Assembly (NCBI GenBank): GCA_039105265.1
Contig: JAPFFF010000065.1
Location: forward strand, 310,001 to 374,000
DNA length: 64,000 bases
Source: Tritrichomonas musculus
Taxonomy: Eukaryota > Parabasalia > Tritrichomonadida > Tritrichomonadidae
Direction: 5' to 3'
Shown: positions 27,308 through 37,003 of the stretch, one piece after another
Numbering within the stretch: the first letter of the stretch is position 1
How the letters are laid out: the number at the start of each line of letters is the position of its first letter
The notes under the pieces: generated by a model
What the model was told of the DNA's origin: nothing
What the model saw: only the letters and a program-made list of their open reading frames with translations
Databases searched by the model: none
Made by a program: the position numbers and the translations under genes

Positions 27308-27319
27308 TCATTTTTTAAA

Positions 27320-27691
27320 ATGTCGCGTTCTGGAAATGACTTCAAAGAATTCCAAAAACAGCAAAAGCTTGCTATCAAAAATGCTCATGTTGAAATAGCC
27401 AATGCTATTAAAGAGGTGATATTTCTGTTCAACCAAAAAATAATAAACTCGACATCAGCTAATGTCTGCACCATCTATGACCCTTTGATACAAGCAAACA
27501 TGAACAAGATTGCTGAAGCACTTACTCAAATGAATCTCACTACCTGCGAGGTTTTTCATAAAAAGATTCCTCAATCTACAACTCCAAAATCTATTGGCTT
27601 TCACGTGCCTATAGTACCTGACTCGCAAGAGACACAAGAAGAAGATGATGAAGATGAACAAGAAGCTTCATCTCCAAAAGACAAGGAGTAA
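27320..27691 (+). CDS. Unknown acidic-tailed protein (123 aa), element B
   Basis: A helical amino-terminal half (FQKQQKLAIKNAHVEIANAI) is followed by an acidic tail (QETQEEDDEDEQEASS). Unknown family. It could be a DNA mimic, chaperone or regulator, none supported further. Convergent with the 174-residue gene. Confidence 0.5.
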   Translation: MSRSGNDFKEFQKQQKLAIKNAHVEIANAIKEVIFLFNQKIINSTSANVCTIYDPLIQANMNKIAEALTQMNLTTCEVFHKKIPQSTTPKSIGFHVPIVPDSQETQEEDDEDEQEASSPKDKE

Positions 27692-27766
27692 GAGTAAAAA
27701 AATAATTACTTCTAATTTTAAGTTTTTTTATATATGTCTTTTTTAAGTTTTTTTAATATGTCTTTT

Positions 27767-28291
27767 TTATACTATGCAATATTTTAAGCATACATGATAA
27801 TTATTAACAAGCTCATTATATTCTTTATTATATACTTGTTTCAAGTCAATGACTACCTCTCCATTATCTTTAATAATCTTAATAGCATCTATTTTTCTTA
27901 TTGGATTGCTCTTAGCTGCACAACATCCAACATCTTCATTAAGTTGTACTTCAACCTCACTAACATGTAGTATTGCTTTGATGATGTTGCTAAGAGATTC
28001 AATAGGTACTATGATGCATTTCTTTGATATAATGTTAGCTAGTAGTGCTTTGTCTTGATTAAGTAGTATTTGTGCATATGCTTCAAGTATAACATTACGT
28101 ACATCTGGTTCAACTTCAACAGGTTCAGTTTGCACTCCAATGTCTCTTGTAATAACAATGTCTTCCTTGCCATCATCTCTCTTATTAATAATAATGTTGT
28201 TGTTGATGTTTGATGTAGATGATGCAGCTGCTGATGGTTCTAAGGATACATTTGCTTGAACTCCATTGGTTGTACCCCTCTTCTTAATCAT
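27767..28291 (-). CDS. Conserved Maverick protein of unknown function (174 aa), element B
   Basis: Homologue of the 191-residue protein of A and D: the carboxy-terminal part VEVQLNEDVGCCAA and ELVNNYHVCLKYCIV aligns with 'VELIVNDDCACNGC' and 'ELIRHNISLKTCI'. The amino-terminal region is low-complexity. It is followed upstream by the homologue of the 152-residue protein, so gene pairing is kept across lineages. The conserved cysteines may bind metal. Start context: CCAACCTAAATG behind a T-tract. Confidence 0.65.
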   Translation of the reverse strand: MIKKRGTTNGVQANVSLEPSAAASSTSNINNNIIINKRDDGKEDIVITRDIGVQTEPVEVEPDVRNVILEAYAQILLNQDKALLANIISKKCIIVPIESLSNIIKAILHVSEVEVQLNEDVGCCAAKSNPIRKIDAIKIIKDNGEVVIDLKQVYNKEYNELVNNYHVCLKYCIV

Positions 28292-28312
28292 TTAGGTTGG
28301 GAAAAAATAGGC

Positions 28313-28759
28313 TTAAAGTACTAAGTCTAGCTGTTCTCCAATAAACATGTCAAATGACTCAATTTGATATTTCTGCTTGAGAGCATCGATTTTTGGTTTA
28401 TGACTTGTAGGAGCAGCTGCAATGGAGTAGTTGTAGTATTTGATTCCTTGATACTCTTGAGTGGTAGTGTTTCCATTTATGTAGAACTCTTCGAAATCTT
28501 CAGATATTTTTCTCCTTGAGTTAGGCTTAATAAATATTGAGTCAAGATCAAGTTCTTTGAGCTTATCTGGATAAAATCTGTGGCACTTGTCTTTTATCTT
28601 GATTGAGACATAAAGTACTTTGCCTAAATAGCTCCATTCTCCTGCTTTCATTGGGTACTTGTCACAAAGTATCGAGAAATTACATTGTTTAGTATTTGGA
28701 GCACATTTTGCGCGAAGTTCATTGACATAGTCATAGACGTTTCTTGTTGTCATTTTCAT
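28313..28759 (-). CDS. Conserved Maverick protein of unknown function (148 aa), element B
   Basis: Homologue of the 152-residue proteins of A and D (VYDYVNELRAKC, CNFSILCDKYPMKAGEWSY, KVLYVSIKIKDK, then FDMFIGEQLDLVL at the end, against 'PQLFVGVQQQIVLD'). It sits between two structural-type genes and only 486 bp from the major capsid gene, which favours a virion or assembly role. Confidence 0.7.
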   Translation of the reverse strand: MKMTTRNVYDYVNELRAKCAPNTKQCNFSILCDKYPMKAGEWSYLGKVLYVSIKIKDKCHRFYPDKLKELDLDSIFIKPNSRRKISEDFEEFYINGNTTTQEYQGIKYYNYSIAAAPTSHKPKIDALKQKYQIESFDMFIGEQLDLVL

Positions 28760-28783
28760 CTGGATAAAAAATTCAATAAAAAA

Positions 28784-29218
28784 TTAATAGATGTTATTTT
28801 GGGTAAAGATATGCTGAGTAGGTCCATATCGAATATCTTGTTTATTATATTCTCTTGCTCTACCTTGCATTGGTGGTTTCTCAGGCTTCTTAAGATATTT
28901 TGGTAAGAGAGGTACTGGTTTATCTTTTTCACCTATATGTCGATAAAAACCACCATCTGTAATACTAACAGGAGGTTCACGAACAGGTTTGGTTATATGT
29001 TCTCGAGTATCTGGAAATCTAACAGGGTCCTCATGTTCAATAATCTGGGTAGGTGGTCGATTAATATATGGGTTGAAGGTTACAGAATAAGTATTAGTAT
29101 TACTGAACACACCAAAATGTTGAAACTCTATGTCTTTATTTTTCATGGTAGCTTCATTATACATCATACCTTCTCTTCCAACAATCTCAGCATGTGGGCT
29201 TCTATAATCATTCGACAT
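28784..29218 (-). CDS. Proline-rich small protein (144 aa), element B
   Basis: No recognised family. Extended, Pro- and Tyr-rich sequence (VTFNPYINRPPTQIIEHEDP, LLPKYLKKPEKPP) without predicted membrane segments. It lies immediately downstream of the major capsid gene on the same strand, which suggests a minor virion or capsid-cement protein. Confidence 0.55.
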   Translation of the reverse strand: MSNDYRSPHAEIVGREGMMYNEATMKNKDIEFQHFGVFSNTNTYSVTFNPYINRPPTQIIEHEDPVRFPDTREHITKPVREPPVSITDGGFYRHIGEKDKPVPLLPKYLKKPEKPPMQGRAREYNKQDIRYGPTQHIFTQNNIY

Positions 29219-29245
29219 TTTCTATAAAATAAAATATACATCTTT

Positions 29246-30928
29246 TTACTCAGGGGTTGTTAAATCATAAGGACCAATACGTACTGATGGTGGCATACCG
29301 TTTGGTCTAATTAAGATACTAATTGATATATCTGTTAATAAGCATAATAATGGAGGTGTATCTACTTCCTGTCTAAATGGATTATCTGCCTTTTGACTAC
29401 ATATCAATTCGAAGTTAATAGGTGCAAGACTTGAAAGACCTTGTTGATATGTTCCATCTGTTTCAGTAGGAAGACCTATGAAGAATGAGGACCTATCATT
29501 TGGATAATAGCCTGTTGTGTTTTCATTATATTGATACTCATTCGCTAAACTTGCAATAACCTCTTTATTAAATCCATTTTGCTCTCCATTCATGTTCATT
29601 GCATTCTGGCAATATTCGAGGAACTCTGGATACTTACCATTCGTACCAAATGCTTTAGCAGGAATATTATTATAATTACCACAATTCATATGAAATGCTT
29701 CAAACATAGGATTCTTGAAGTATGTCTTATGTGTATGCTTGAGTGGGAATAAGCAAAACATACTATCTACAAAATTAGGTGTAATAGTAATAGTTGCTTT
29801 ATCTTGTTCATTATTAAGAGGTCTTGTACAAGTGTAAAATGACATAATCTGTGTTGGGAATGTAAGTGGATGTTGTGGGTTAGCATATCTTTGAACAAGT
29901 GCTGTATATACAGATTCATGAATACCAAAACAAGGTATAATACTCGCACATTCTTCAATGGAATAATCAACAACACTCCAAGTTCTCCAATCACTGTAAA
30001 TTGTTCGGTCAACTCTTTCCTTAGTCTTGTCAGCTCCTGTAATTTCATATGCCCCTCCATGATTTTCACCAACAGGTGGAAGATTGTTGGGGTGATTAAT
30101 CTTATCCATTGCTATTTTTTCGGTACTTGTCCACATCCATATTGGTTCTCCAATAGGTCGAAATTCATTGGTAATTTCATCAACATTGAAGTCTTTCATT
30201 ATATGTGGATTAGCAACCAAGCTCTTTTCAAAACCAACTGGACAATATACCATACCAGCTGTTGAAAAGTATAGATGTAATTCGATTTTACCTGCAAATG
30301 CTGGCAAGTACTTGATATTAGATAATGGTAGGAATCGTCGTAAATCAATCTTTAATCTTATTGTTTCAGTGACAGAAGTCACATCTTTGTTAAGATTTGC
30401 AATAAAACCACATCTCCTTCCATGAGTATCATTCCAAATATCCTTATGTCTTGCTTTACTATATATATCAGCTCTTTTAGTAACTTCATTTGCACAACAT
30501 GCAGTTAAAAAGGATTCTTCACATCCAAAGTTCTGGGTATAAAGCGTCATACCATTAGCTACAATTTCATACTTCTCAACAGCATCTCGAGCATCCTTAA
30601 AACCAAACCATACCTTACCAAAATTATAACCACTGACATTTTCTAAATCACTTAGAATTGGCTTGTCTATTTTTATCATCACTCTCATATCTGCTCGAAT
30701 AAATCCATTATATATATCAGCAGTATTATGAGTATTAGGAGAGATAATACATGTTGTATAGGAACCACTCTTAATTGGTGGTGATGGTGAATACGAAGTT
30801 TGTGGATTTAATGAGTATGCCTTATTAGTATCACTAAGTGCTATGCAATTATCGACAACATCAAAGTAAGATGCAATCTGAGTACAAACCTCTGCTGAGG
30901 TTTTCATATAGGATTCCTTGTTGAGCAT
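29246..30928 (-). CDS. Major capsid protein (double jelly-roll type), element B
   Basis: 560 residues, beta-rich. Segments such as IRADMRVMIKIDKPI, YNFGKVWFGFKDARDAVEKY, LKIDLRRFLPLSNIKYLPAF and GKIELHLYFSTAGMVYC have the pattern of the first jelly roll of Polinton capsid proteins: a strand ending in a 'hPL..hPxhxG' turn, then an amphipathic strand. Size and position, next to small structural genes and upstream of the ATPase, fit. The start has a T-tract, then CTAAAATG. The role is the icosahedral capsid shell. The call rests on pattern, length and context, since capsid sequences diverge strongly; a structure prediction would test it. Confidence 0.75.
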   Translation of the reverse strand: MLNKESYMKTSAEVCTQIASYFDVVDNCIALSDTNKAYSLNPQTSYSPSPPIKSGSYTTCIISPNTHNTADIYNGFIRADMRVMIKIDKPILSDLENVSGYNFGKVWFGFKDARDAVEKYEIVANGMTLYTQNFGCEESFLTACCANEVTKRADIYSKARHKDIWNDTHGRRCGFIANLNKDVTSVTETIRLKIDLRRFLPLSNIKYLPAFAGKIELHLYFSTAGMVYCPVGFEKSLVANPHIMKDFNVDEITNEFRPIGEPIWMWTSTEKIAMDKINHPNNLPPVGENHGGAYEITGADKTKERVDRTIYSDWRTWSVVDYSIEECASIIPCFGIHESVYTALVQRYANPQHPLTFPTQIMSFYTCTRPLNNEQDKATITITPNFVDSMFCLFPLKHTHKTYFKNPMFEAFHMNCGNYNNIPAKAFGTNGKYPEFLEYCQNAMNMNGEQNGFNKEVIASLANEYQYNENTTGYYPNDRSSFFIGLPTETDGTYQQGLSSLAPINFELICSQKADNPFRQEVDTPPLLCLLTDISISILIRPNGMPPSVRIGPYDLTTPE

Positions 30929-30945
30929 TTTAGATAGAAAAAAAT

Positions 30946-31497
30946 TTACATCATATCTTCAAAGATGCGATTTCTCCTACCAATAGGTCTCATAGGTATA
31001 TATTGAGGTTGTTGTTCTTCTTCATATTGTTGTGGCGGTTCTTCAGGAACATACTGTTGTCTTGGTTTACTCATCCTTTTATCAACAACCTCCTTTATCA
31101 TACGTCTCTGTTCTTTCTTCTCTCGACTTATCTTCATTTCTTCACCTAGTGATTTTAGCTGTTTTAGTATTTCCTCATTCACAGTAGGGTCATAAACTTG
31201 GCTTTGTTGAGTTTTTCGAGGTTTTGTAGGTTTTCGTGCAGCTTTCGAACTTATTGGCTTTCTTGGCTTTTCTTCAAGTTCCTCATGTTCTTCACTGTCT
31301 GAGTTTTCTTGAGTATCTTCATTATTTTCACTTTCTGAGTTTTCTTGATATTCTCGAGTTATTGGAGTTTTTCGCTGTTTTACAATATACTTGTCTTTGG
31401 TTTTTGTAGGTAAAACTTCCCAATCTGGGTCATCCCTTCCATTCAACCATTTATGAATAACTGCAAGTCTCTTAGAACCTGTTAGATGTTTTGACAT
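30946..31497 (-). CDS. Charged structural-type protein (183 aa), element B
   Basis: An acidic stretch (ENSESENNEDTQENSDSEE) is followed by a basic one (KPRKPISSKAARKPTKPRK) and a Gln/Pro-rich tail. It is disordered and mixed-charge, and lies directly upstream of the major capsid gene on the same strand with a 17-bp gap. A DNA-condensing core protein is possible; no family recognised. Confidence 0.55.
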   Translation of the reverse strand: MSKHLTGSKRLAVIHKWLNGRDDPDWEVLPTKTKDKYIVKQRKTPITREYQENSESENNEDTQENSDSEEHEELEEKPRKPISSKAARKPTKPRKTQQSQVYDPTVNEEILKQLKSLGEEMKISREKKEQRRMIKEVVDKRMSKPRQQYVPEEPPQQYEEEQQPQYIPMRPIGRRNRIFEDMM

Positions 31498-31544
31498 TTA
31501 AAATAAACAAAAAAGTCCAAAAATTTAGTTTTTTTGAGTTTTCA

Positions 31545-32000
31545 TTAGATGTAGGTTCTCGCCCGATTGTTGGTAGTAAATTCACTCTCTTGTAATGATC
31601 TAGACGAAAATGCTGGCTTTTCAAGAGGTGCTCCAACTGATTCACCTTTTGCAGATTTATTAATTGATGACAAGGCAGTTTTCACATTTCCTTCTGGGAC
31701 ATATTTTAATGCTGTGTCAGCTATGTTTGCTAATCTATTTCTTGTTTTATCGCTCAAGTAGCTTTCACCAAGACCTCTCGCAACTGAACCAATAACACCA
31801 GCATGCTTGGTTAATCCACCTGCTGAAGCATCCAATATTTTACTTGCAAGACCTCCAGTAAAACTATCTGCAGCTCCCATTAATAATTTACCACCTAAAC
31901 CTACTCCTCCTTTTATTATCGTTTGCCATGGAGAAAATTCTTTTTGTTTAGCATAATTTGGCTTCCAATAATCTTCTTCTGAATGAAGTTTAATTCCCAT
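31545..32000 (-). CDS. Gly/Ala-rich amphipathic capsid-associated protein candidate (151 aa), element B
   Basis: Central region IIKGGVGLGGKLLMGAADSF and GGLASKILDASAGGLTKHAG is Gly/Ala-rich with amphipathic helices; the carboxy part is extended. It is the homologue of the interrupted gene at 6715 in C. Its length and composition recall adenovirus protein VI-like membrane-active proteins, which is inference only. It lies between the packaging ATPase and the charged 183-residue gene. Confidence 0.6.
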   Translation of the reverse strand: MGIKLHSEEDYWKPNYAKQKEFSPWQTIIKGGVGLGGKLLMGAADSFTGGLASKILDASAGGLTKHAGVIGSVARGLGESYLSDKTRNRLANIADTALKYVPEGNVKTALSSINKSAKGESVGAPLEKPAFSSRSLQESEFTTNNRARTYI

Positions 32001-32017
32001 TTTTAAAAAATAAAAAA

Positions 32018-32884
32018 TTATTCGAAATAGTACTTATTAGCAGAAATATTCATTACGAATTTTTCATGTGGTTCTTTATGTTGTAAGTATTCAGCTACTG
32101 TCTGCTTCGTATTTAATGAGTTATTTGTTTGTTGCAATAAGCTAGTAAAATCTTCCTCACTATATCCTGTATAACATATTATATCTGTTGCTAACCTTTT
32201 AGCATTCATATGAACAAATCGAATAGTTTGGATAGCCATGATACATGTTAAATTATAGTGTCTTGTCTTGGTTAACAACTTGATAAATTCACTATTACCA
32301 TTCTTTAATAAATCACTACCTGCACAATCATCTAGTATCAATAATGTGTTATATGGATATGATGATGTTTCATACTTGACTAACTTATTGGCTATATATA
32401 TTATTTTATCATTGAGCTCATTTAAATGATGCTTCTCAATAAGCCTCCTCATTTCGTCATTGGTCTCTTTCATTCGAGATAATACATATTTGACAATGGC
32501 ATAATACTTTATCTTTCTTCGAAGATGTCTTTTAAGATAACTCATTAATTCTCTTTCCTTTACATAATCGATTCTTGATCGTATCTGTTTATTAAGTGTT
32601 TCAGCTGTTTTATCCATTTTACCAGAGCTTGAGCAAAATATTATCTTTTGGTAGTATGGATGTTTAAACAACCTCTCTGTTATCATAATATGTCTCCATA
32701 TCCAAAAACTTTTACCAGCACCTGGTTTACCAATTAAAAAGTATATACCATTTGTGCTAAAAGGATAATCAGGTGATAATGGTTTAATCAAAGCACCATC
32801 TATCTCTTTCATGTTCTTCTGTAAGGTCTCTTTAATCAATGTTTCTACTTTATTTATTAGTTCTGCACTTGGGGGTTCATCCAT
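32018..32884 (-). CDS. FtsK/HerA-type genome-packaging ATPase, element B
   Basis: 288 residues. Walker A is GKPGAGKS at 52-59, Walker B LLILDD at 181-186, with a following NLTCIMAIQTIRFV strand and a conserved IKPLSPDYPF leader. It is over 70% identical by eye to the ATPase of C at 55141, and similar only in motifs to that of A. Known A32-like ATPases drive DNA packaging into the capsid. It is followed closely upstream by the integrase (10-bp gap). Confidence 0.9.
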   Translation of the reverse strand: MDEPPSAELINKVETLIKETLQKNMKEIDGALIKPLSPDYPFSTNGIYFLIGKPGAGKSFWIWRHIMITERLFKHPYYQKIIFCSSSGKMDKTAETLNKQIRSRIDYVKERELMSYLKRHLRRKIKYYAIVKYVLSRMKETNDEMRRLIEKHHLNELNDKIIYIANKLVKYETSSYPYNTLLILDDCAGSDLLKNGNSEFIKLLTKTRHYNLTCIMAIQTIRFVHMNAKRLATDIICYTGYSEEDFTSLLQQTNNSLNTKQTVAEYLQHKEPHEKFVMNISANKYYFE

Positions 32885-32894
32885 TTACAAATTT

Positions 32895-34049
32895 TTAAAT
32901 GTATTTCATAATTTTATCTGGTATTGGTTTGCCCTCAACCTTTTGACCTGCTTTAATTTGTCGTTCATAATTTTTCTTTTGTTCCAACCAATATTGTCTT
33001 TCTGCTGTACCAAGTACTAATGGATTACCTCTCCTTACATCTCTAATAGTTTGTCTAGCAAAGGCATCATCACCTTCGACTCCTTCCCATTTTAAATCAT
33101 ACTTACCAGTATCTTCATCAAAGTTATATATTTTTTCAATAATACCTTCTTTACCTTCATTTAGTCTTTCAGCTACTTTAATCCTTTTGTCTCTTGTCCT
33201 TAACAACCTATATCCAGGGAATGAACTAGTTGAACCATCTTTGGACCTGACCACAAACTGGTTACCTTTTTGCGAGTCAACTATATAAGACTCATTGGAC
33301 AAATTACTTCTTCTTTTACCAAATGGTTCTTTTTCAAGTACTAACCTGACCTTCTCACCTGGATTAAAATGGTATGGATTAATGCGTGCATTCTTTTGTA
33401 TGTACTTTATTTCATCCTCTGGAGTAATATCATTAGGTGCTTTATTATCTAAAGACCTATGAGGAGAGTTGTTATATATGTTCACCAAATCATGCATCTC
33501 CTTTGGTTGAATAAACCTATTTTCACCAATAGCATCTCTTATAGTTCTCATAAACCTATTAATAATGCCAAGTACATTATGGTTATTCTCAGTAGTTGTT
33601 CGGTATTTTATGTTCTTCTCTCTCATGAAGTCTAAGACTGTTGATGATAAATATGCTGCATCCTCATCACTTGTTATCGAATATACATGAGGTACATCAT
33701 TAACAAATTTATGAAGTGCTGTTAATACTTCTCTTGCTCCTTTACCATTCATAGGATATGCATATGCTTTTCTGGTGTTGATATTGATGAACATTAGATA
33801 ATTCAACCCACCTGCCTCTTTATTATTAATGAAGGTATCCATTTGATAACCATGAGGATGTTTGGATACAATAGGAATAAATTGTGCTTTAGGTACTCTC
33901 TTATCATGTACTACTTTTTCATCAAAGTATTTCTTTGCTTCGTCTTCATTTAGATTCTCTTGTTTTGCCATGCTAAGGTATTTGTCCAAGGTCTTCCATT
34001 TAGCTTTGTTGTATAATTTTTCATATGGGCTTGGTTCTTCTTTACTCAT
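32895..34049 (-). CDS. Retroviral-type (DDE) integrase of element B
   Basis: 384 residues with the rve core: YQMDTFIN (D71), SITSDEDAAYLS (D128/D130) and the helix NNHNVLGIINRFMRTIRDAI, which is typical of Maverick integrases, then YNNSPHRSLDNKAP. After the core come an SH3-like segment (EKVRLVLEKEPFGKRRSN) and a chromodomain-like segment (GKYDLKWEGVEGDD) near residues 310-345. It inserts element DNA, making the 5-6 bp target duplications seen here. The chromo-like part could steer integration toward particular chromatin; that is inference. Confidence 0.9.
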   Translation of the reverse strand: MSKEEPSPYEKLYNKAKWKTLDKYLSMAKQENLNEDEAKKYFDEKVVHDKRVPKAQFIPIVSKHPHGYQMDTFINNKEAGGLNYLMFININTRKAYAYPMNGKGAREVLTALHKFVNDVPHVYSITSDEDAAYLSSTVLDFMREKNIKYRTTTENNHNVLGIINRFMRTIRDAIGENRFIQPKEMHDLVNIYNNSPHRSLDNKAPNDITPEDEIKYIQKNARINPYHFNPGEKVRLVLEKEPFGKRRSNLSNESYIVDSQKGNQFVVRSKDGSTSSFPGYRLLRTRDKRIKVAERLNEGKEGIIEKIYNFDEDTGKYDLKWEGVEGDDAFARQTIRDVRRGNPLVLGTAERQYWLEQKKNYERQIKAGQKVEGKPIPDKIMKYI

Positions 34050-34055
34050 TTATTT

Positions 34056-35057
34056 TTAAATAAACATCTTATCGTATTGAAGGAATTGCATTTCGATTAC
34101 AAATGAATCATTTGGAGGTAGTTTTGTTGGACAATTATAATGTGCATCACTATAGAAGTCTATCCAAAACCTTTGGTCCATTGAGTTTAACTTGAAGTAC
34201 TTAATCGGACTATATTCAACATCACTATCTCCAATATAGTTATGTAATGCTTGTTCACCTATCGATGAATATATTTTGCATGATTGTCTGTCCCATATAT
34301 TATCAAACATTAATGTCTTACTCCATGTTTGATATTTTTCTGGTTTATTTTGAAATATGCCATTACCTATATTAAACACATCTGCAAAGTCATCATTCCA
34401 GGATTTAAGTTGGAAAAAGTTCATATATGGTGCAGTATACTCCCAATCTCGTTCATTCTTACTATTGGTAAAGTAGTATTTTTGATTCCCTGCTTTATTT
34501 CTTTCTGTATAAATGATTTCATGAAAACCATTTTTATCATAGTATCCATCGGTTTGTATATCTCTATCCTGTATATCATCATCATTTTGAACAAATTTGT
34601 CTAATGTTGAAGTTTTAATGTATGACTTGAATGCACGATTAACTGCATCAAAAAATCCACGTAAATCTCCATCGACTGACACCCAATCAATGACTTTGAA
34701 GCACCCATATTCATGATTTGAACCAGTTATATAGTCTTCTTTTAGTGTTCCATCATTCCATGTTCCACCACAAACAAACTCATATGTTTTCTTATGTATC
34801 TTATATATTTCAATCTCTACTTCCATTTTGCGTCTTCTCTTAATGATATGTGCTGAACGAACGCCAACAATAGATTCCCCTTTGTTTGCAGTTGACCATT
34901 CTGGTGGGAAATTAAACCAATACCTATTAAACTTAGCTTTATCATGTTGAGCATCCTCAAGGAAGTAGGCTGTTTCGATTGGAAGAGGTGTATTACCATC
35001 ATTAACTATATTATCTCGATTAGGATATAAAGTGTTAACACTTGGTGGTAATTCCAT
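34056..35057 (-). CDS. Minor-capsid candidate (333 aa), element B
   Basis: Conserved with the 430-residue protein of C: ETAYFLEDAQHDKAKFNRYW, FNFPPEWSTANKGESIVGVR at the start, and YFKLNSMDQRFWIDFYSD, LPPNDSFVIEMQFLQYDK at the end. The terminal beta pattern suggests a jelly-roll-type minor capsid or vertex protein. The 249-residue protein at 20528 is a competing penton candidate. It lies directly upstream of the integrase gene with a six-base gap in B. Confidence 0.5.
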   Translation of the reverse strand: MELPPSVNTLYPNRDNIVNDGNTPLPIETAYFLEDAQHDKAKFNRYWFNFPPEWSTANKGESIVGVRSAHIIKRRRKMEVEIEIYKIHKKTYEFVCGGTWNDGTLKEDYITGSNHEYGCFKVIDWVSVDGDLRGFFDAVNRAFKSYIKTSTLDKFVQNDDDIQDRDIQTDGYYDKNGFHEIIYTERNKAGNQKYYFTNSKNERDWEYTAPYMNFFQLKSWNDDFADVFNIGNGIFQNKPEKYQTWSKTLMFDNIWDRQSCKIYSSIGEQALHNYIGDSDVEYSPIKYFKLNSMDQRFWIDFYSDAHYNCPTKLPPNDSFVIEMQFLQYDKMFI

Positions 35058-35081
35058 TTCGAGTTGAATAAAAAGTCTTTA

Positions 35082-35153
35082 TTAATATACAACACCTGTT
35101 TCTAATTCATTGTTTTGAAGTTCTCGAAGTATTCTCTTTCTAATATCTGGCAT
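35082..35153 (-). CDS. Possible 23-residue peptide, element B
   Basis: A tiny open frame, MPDIRKRILRELQNNELE and five more residues, fills the only gap between two tightly packed genes. It could be a short peptide or chance; no second copy is in the window. Confidence 0.25.
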   Translation of the reverse strand: MPDIRKRILRELQNNELETGVVY

Positions 35154-35162
35154 ATTGCGTTG

Positions 35163-36653
35163 TTAAAACTTACCATCTCCTTCATGCAAAAAGGTACGAC
35201 AAGATTCCATTAGAAACACTCCACAATCCTTTTTATTCCTTTGACTAGGTACATCATAATATTTTGCTTTTAAATCACCAACATTTTGCAAATCGATATA
35301 CTTATTAAGTGCCTTTACCTCTGGTGCCATTGACTTATTTTGGGAGTCATAGCATTCGATTATTTTCTTTGAATACCGAACAACACATAAAACCCAATGT
35401 TCTCCGTCTGAACAAATAGGTACAAATACTTTATCGTATTTATTAAATGACTTTTTACCTGAGATAGGACTTTTCATCAGTTCATGTATTTTTTCCATAT
35501 CATTAGTCTCATATGCTATAGAAAGGAAGGCATAAAATGCAGTAGGTAAAACCAATATTTTCTTTTTATCAAACTCTGCCTCTTTTTGACCAGGCTGTTT
35601 ATTCAATCTCTTTCCTTTGTTATATAGAAGTTTCAAGTAGTCATCAATAACATCTTCGTCTATATTTTCATCATTGACTAAACTCCTCCAATCATGAATT
35701 TTATGACGTCTTTGGTCTACTGTATACTCTCCTGTCTTCTGTGGTGTCATACGGGGTTCTCTTGGAGGTGGACTAGTACCTCGAGAGGTATGTGATGATG
35801 GAAACTGTGGAGGTGGTGATGAAGGAGGAGGAGGTGGTGGAGGTGGAGGTGAACGAGAAGGAGGAGGAGGTGGAGGTGAAGGTGAACGAGGTCGTTTTGA
35901 TTTTGTCTTAGGTTGTTTTGATTTTTTCTTAGGTATATCATCCTCGTCTAAATTTGTACTACTTTGAAGTAAAAGTTGAATTCTGTTTTGATTTTGATCC
36001 CTTGTTGGTGGCTCAACATTTGTAGGTCGGTTCCTACCGATTTTCCTAAGGTTAAGATGATAATCATTTCGATTTAAAGTTGGAGGTCTGGGTAATGGAG
36101 CCAATTCTGGTATATCATCTGTTTGAATACCTCTAGTTTTATATTCTTTCTTATCACTTTTCAATGTTCTTTCTTTCATCTGCTCTCTCAGTTCTCTAGC
36201 TGCTTGTTTTTCCTCCTCAGTCTTCATTCGAGATATCCTTATGTTGATAATATCATAATGTAATTTTATCTCTGTTAATATACCTTGATCTGATTCTTGG
36301 AGAGTATATTGATATGGCTTTAATACTGTTATGTAATGCCCATGTTCATCTTTATCATCTTGATTTTTCTTAATAGCAAACACACAACCTGAAAATTTTG
36401 CTTTTGGTCTCTCTCTCTTGAGTCTATTAGCAAATTCAAGTACGTCTTTAAAAGCTATACTAGTATTTAAATATGTCTCATATAATTTTTGTAGATTTAT
36501 TTGATTATTAGAGAACTTCCATATAGTTTGACCCAAACCTCTTGTTAATCTTGCAACATCTCTATCAACTAGTTTAGGTCGAAATTTAATAGTACCTTGT
36601 AGTAGTTGTATTTTATTGTTAGGTTTTGTTTGTGTACCTACATCACTTGTCAT
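35163..36653 (-). CDS. Ulp1/adenain-like cysteine protease with proline-rich linker (496 aa), element B
   Basis: The carboxy-terminal domain (about 330-496) has the C48/C5 triad order: EHWVLCVV (H419), CYDSQN (D436), then VPSQRNKKDCGVFLMESC with Q471 and C477. This is the maturation protease of Polintons, related to adenovirus protease. Residues 195-300 form a disordered linker with poly-proline runs (SPPPPPPSRSPPPPPPP) and basic patches. The amino-terminal 190 residues form an unrecognised domain (VARLTRGLGQTIWKFSNNQI). The protease presumably cleaves capsid precursors; the long amino-terminal extension is unlike the short adenovirus enzyme. Confidence 0.85.
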   Translation of the reverse strand: MTSDVGTQTKPNNKIQLLQGTIKFRPKLVDRDVARLTRGLGQTIWKFSNNQINLQKLYETYLNTSIAFKDVLEFANRLKRERPKAKFSGCVFAIKKNQDDKDEHGHYITVLKPYQYTLQESDQGILTEIKLHYDIINIRISRMKTEEEKQAARELREQMKERTLKSDKKEYKTRGIQTDDIPELAPLPRPPTLNRNDYHLNLRKIGRNRPTNVEPPTRDQNQNRIQLLLQSSTNLDEDDIPKKKSKQPKTKSKRPRSPSPPPPPPSRSPPPPPPPPPSSPPPQFPSSHTSRGTSPPPREPRMTPQKTGEYTVDQRRHKIHDWRSLVNDENIDEDVIDDYLKLLYNKGKRLNKQPGQKEAEFDKKKILVLPTAFYAFLSIAYETNDMEKIHELMKSPISGKKSFNKYDKVFVPICSDGEHWVLCVVRYSKKIIECYDSQNKSMAPEVKALNKYIDLQNVGDLKAKYYDVPSQRNKKDCGVFLMESCRTFLHEGDGKF

Positions 36654-36694
36654 TTAAAAATCAAATAAAAGAAAGAAGAAGAAGATGTTGTTTA

Positions 36695-36937
36695 TTAATG
36701 AAGGTTATCAAGGCTGCTGTTGATATCATCAACGTTGCCCTTCATATTTGCAAGGTCATCAATGACAGAATCGAGTTTTAAGGATAGCAGGTTGACCCTA
36801 TTAAGAACCTCATCAAGTCGTTGGTTGAGTTGATCAATTTGGAACAACAAGTAAGTTTCAAGCTTTTGCTTTTCATCCATGATTTTAGCGTTGAGCATTT
36901 CAGTGGTCAATCGTATCTTCTTATCGAGATTCATCAA
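36695..36937 (-). CDS. Short coiled-coil protein (80 aa), element B
   Basis: Nearly all helix with heptad repeats (LETYLLFQIDQLNQRLDEVL, NRVNLLSLKLDSVIDDLANM). It is divergently transcribed from the 87-residue gene across a 66-bp spacer that contains TCAYTT initiator-like sites in both directions. Unknown role. Confidence 0.5.
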   Translation of the reverse strand: MMNLDKKIRLTTEMLNAKIMDEKQKLETYLLFQIDQLNQRLDEVLNRVNLLSLKLDSVIDDLANMKGNVDDINSSLDNLH

Positions 36938-36973
36938 AGAAAAAAGTGAAATGACTAAATATTTTTCTATTGT

Positions 36974-36978
36974 TCATT
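36974..36978 (+). promoter_or_regulatory. Candidate initiator before the 87-aa gene
   Basis: TCATTTCATTTT, about 28 bases before the ATG at 37004, in the divergent spacer. Confidence 0.35.
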
Positions 36979-37003
36979 TCATTTTTTTTTTATTTCTGTA
37001 TAA